A DNA stretch of 64,000 nt from Enterococcus raffinosus (GTDB lineage Bacteria; Bacillota; Bacilli; Lactobacillales; Enterococcaceae), in assembly GCF_018917525.1 (NCBI RefSeq), contig NZ_JAHLOS010000001.1:248001-312000 (forward strand), given 5' to 3'. The notes below the pieces were generated by a model. The model was not told the DNA's origin. It saw only the letters and a list, made by a program, of their open reading frames with translations, and did not search any database. Of this stretch, positions 62,958 through 64,000 are shown piece after piece. A program made the position numbers and the translations under genes. The first letter of the stretch is position 1; each line of letters begins with the position of its first letter.

Positions 62958-62987
62958 GGTCATTGCCAAGCGGCAATGACCTTTTCT
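62957..62987 (+). terminator. bidirectional terminator after the sortases
   Basis: AAGGTCATTGCC pairs with GGCAATGACCTT, then TTC; it also ends the convergent spxH gene. Confidence 0.8.
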
Positions 62988-62988
62988 A

Positions 62989-63636
62989 TTAAATTAGCGA
63001 TAAATGATTGTCAATATCTGACTGTCTGATTGGTCTATCTTTACTTTGTGACTCTAAGAACGCGATTAATGATTCCTTCGTGTTATATGTATCTAAAATA
63101 TGGTGGATCGTATCACAGCCTTCGATCCTGATACCTGCGTCGCTATCGCTGCCGTAATTATAAATGACCGCTGACGGATGACAAGTGATCTGCATTTCAT
63201 GGGCAATTTGCTGGTCTGTCAAAAAGGCTTCTTGGACAAAAGCCGAATGACGATCTTCTAAAAACATTTCTAGATCACCGCCAACTTTAGTGAACAGTTG
63301 GATCGCCATTTTTTTAGAATAAGGTTGTTTTTGTTCGCCAACCGTTTTTTGTAGCTCAACTAAAAAGTCGCGTCCACGCTTTTTACCTTGAAGGTGGGCA
63401 GCTTTAACGTCCAGCGCAGCAGAGTGGATCTCTTGAGAAAGTTCGGTTCGCAATTGGATGTCTTTTTCAGAGGCGCCGATGCGCTGCATGAATTCTGAGA
63501 CCGTTTTTAAATTCATGATAGGAATCAAACGTAATTGAATTTTCATATCATATTCGTTAATTAAGCTGATAATCCGCCGTTCGATCGATAAGCATTTCTT
63601 CCCAATTGGATTAACAAATAAATAAATCTCGATCAC
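62989..63636 (-). CDS. spxH: SpxH (YjbH), ClpXP adaptor for Spx
   Basis: DsbA-like thioredoxin-fold adaptor (215 aa) that promotes ClpXP degradation of Spx. It starts I-E-I-Y-L-F-V-N-P-I-G-K-K-C-L-S; only one of the two Cys of the usual C-x-x-C is present (Gly takes the place of the first). Later segments V-K-A-A-H-L-Q-G-K-K-R-G-R and C-H-P-S-A-V-I-Y-N fit the family. GTG start overlapping the CYTH stop (TAGTG), behind GGAGGGG. Confidence 0.88.
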   Translation of the reverse strand: MIEIYLFVNPIGKKCLSIERRIISLINEYDMKIQLRLIPIMNLKTVSEFMQRIGASEKDIQLRTELSQEIHSAALDVKAAHLQGKKRGRDFLVELQKTVGEQKQPYSKKMAIQLFTKVGGDLEMFLEDRHSAFVQEAFLTDQQIAHEMQITCHPSAVIYNYGSDSDAGIRIEGCDTIHHILDTYNTKESLIAFLESQSKDRPIRQSDIDNHLSLI

Positions 63637-64000
63637 TAGATCCCCTCCGTTTCTAAATTTTTTTCTTGCTGAGCATTCACAGCTCGAGCAATTTTATTTT
63701 GTGTTTTGCGATAAGGAAGTTCAAATTTGTTAAGCAGCTGTTTAAAATCAGCCTCATTAAAACTAGAATCAGGCACTTCTAATTCTAATTCAAAATCATG
63801 ATGGTCACTATACCAACTTTCATCTAATGCCAGTTTTCCTTCAGGAATCGTGAACTCCGCTCGCCTTGTGATTAGTTTCCCAATTAGGTGCAAGTTTTTT
63901 AATGAGATAGTAAATGTTTGCAATCGATCCAAAATCTCGGTTGCTTGTGGGACAAACTGCTCTTTATTGACGGCTTGATCAACTTCTTCCAGCGATAAAA
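63636..64000 (-). CDS. CYTH-domain protein, C-terminal part (partial)
   Basis: YjbK-type CYTH (inorganic triphosphatase-like) protein; the reading frame is open to the right edge. The visible part has R-R-A-E-F, L-A-L-D-E-S-W-Y and the F-E-L-E-L-E-V signature with acidic metal-binding residues. It is coupled to spxH, as in many Bacilli, where yjbH and yjbK are neighbours. True start outside the window. Confidence 0.9.
   Translation of the reverse strand, partial: LSLEEVDQAVNKEQFVPQATEILDRLQTFTISLKNLHLIGKLITRRAEFTIPEGKLALDESWYSDHHDFELELEVPDSSFNEADFKQLLNKFELPYRKTQNKIARAVNAQQEKNLETEGI

Noticed and set aside
1-64000. CRISPR arrays, prophage, transposase or tRNA genes
   Set aside because: No regular spaced repeats, integrase, transposase or cloverleaf sequences were found on reading both strands.

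Overview
The window looks like chromosomal DNA of a low-GC Gram-positive of the order Lactobacillales, most likely an Enterococcus, perhaps from a B12-dependent propanediol-using group such as E. avium/raffinosus; the species is inference. Supporting signs are gene order (trmB-comGA..GG-methyltransferase-ackA; spx-mecA-coiA-pepF-spxH-CYTH), strong AGGAGG ribosome sites, TTG/GTG starts, T-box leaders on tRNA synthetase genes, and class C sortases. No tRNA, rRNA, IS element, prophage or CRISPR array was seen.

Region 1 (1-6.6 kb) is the competence pseudopilus operon comGA-comGG, with the 3' end of trmB before it and a methyltransferase plus acetate kinase after it. Region 2 (6.7-29.5 kb) is a nearly complete 1,2-propanediol utilization (pdu) bacterial microcompartment. 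It holds shell proteins PduA, B, J, K, N, T and U; diol dehydratase PduCDE; reactivase PduGH; cobalamin enzymes PduO and PduS; PduL, P, Q and W for the acyl-CoA, acid and alcohol branches; accessory EutJ, PduM and PduV; a PduF-type channel; and the regulator PocR. Convergent to pocR lies a promoter-riboswitch-terminator unit that can make B12-controlled RNA antisense to pocR, resembling the arrangement known in Listeria. The order is Listeria-like, but pduS and pduT sit at the far end on the minus strand with a methylthioribose-kinase-like gene. No corrin biosynthesis genes or pduX are in the window.

Within the pdu region (25.3-26.35 kb) sits an unrelated-looking module: a 111-nt inverted repeat, an 11-codon leader ORF, a hairpin over the next ribosome site, a zinc-ribbon DUF1062-like protein, and an overlapping 46-residue protein that resembles ribosomal protein L35 with its middle deleted. 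I regard it as one of the best candidates for an undescribed system.

Region 3 (29.7-46.8 kb) is housekeeping: MGMT-like protein, CDP-alcohol phosphatidyltransferase, reductases, DUF368 undecaprenyl-phosphate translocase-like protein, T-box-controlled proS, T-box-controlled hisS-aspS, YitT protein, an OatA-like acyltransferase, trmN6 with a GIY-YIG gene, and a PlsC-like acyltransferase. A diverged intergenic repeat occurs after proS and again before hisS. Region 4 (47-55.2 kb) is sbcD-sbcC-SNF2 helicase in a tight operon, with a convergent HAD phosphatase. Region 5 (55.2-64 kb) carries spx, mecA, coiA, pepF, two tandem class C sortases with an unusual C-terminal SpaA/CnaB-like domain, then spxH (yjbH) and a CYTH protein on the minus strand. 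Three proteins tied to Clp-dependent proteolysis of Spx or ComK-type regulators lie within 8 kb.
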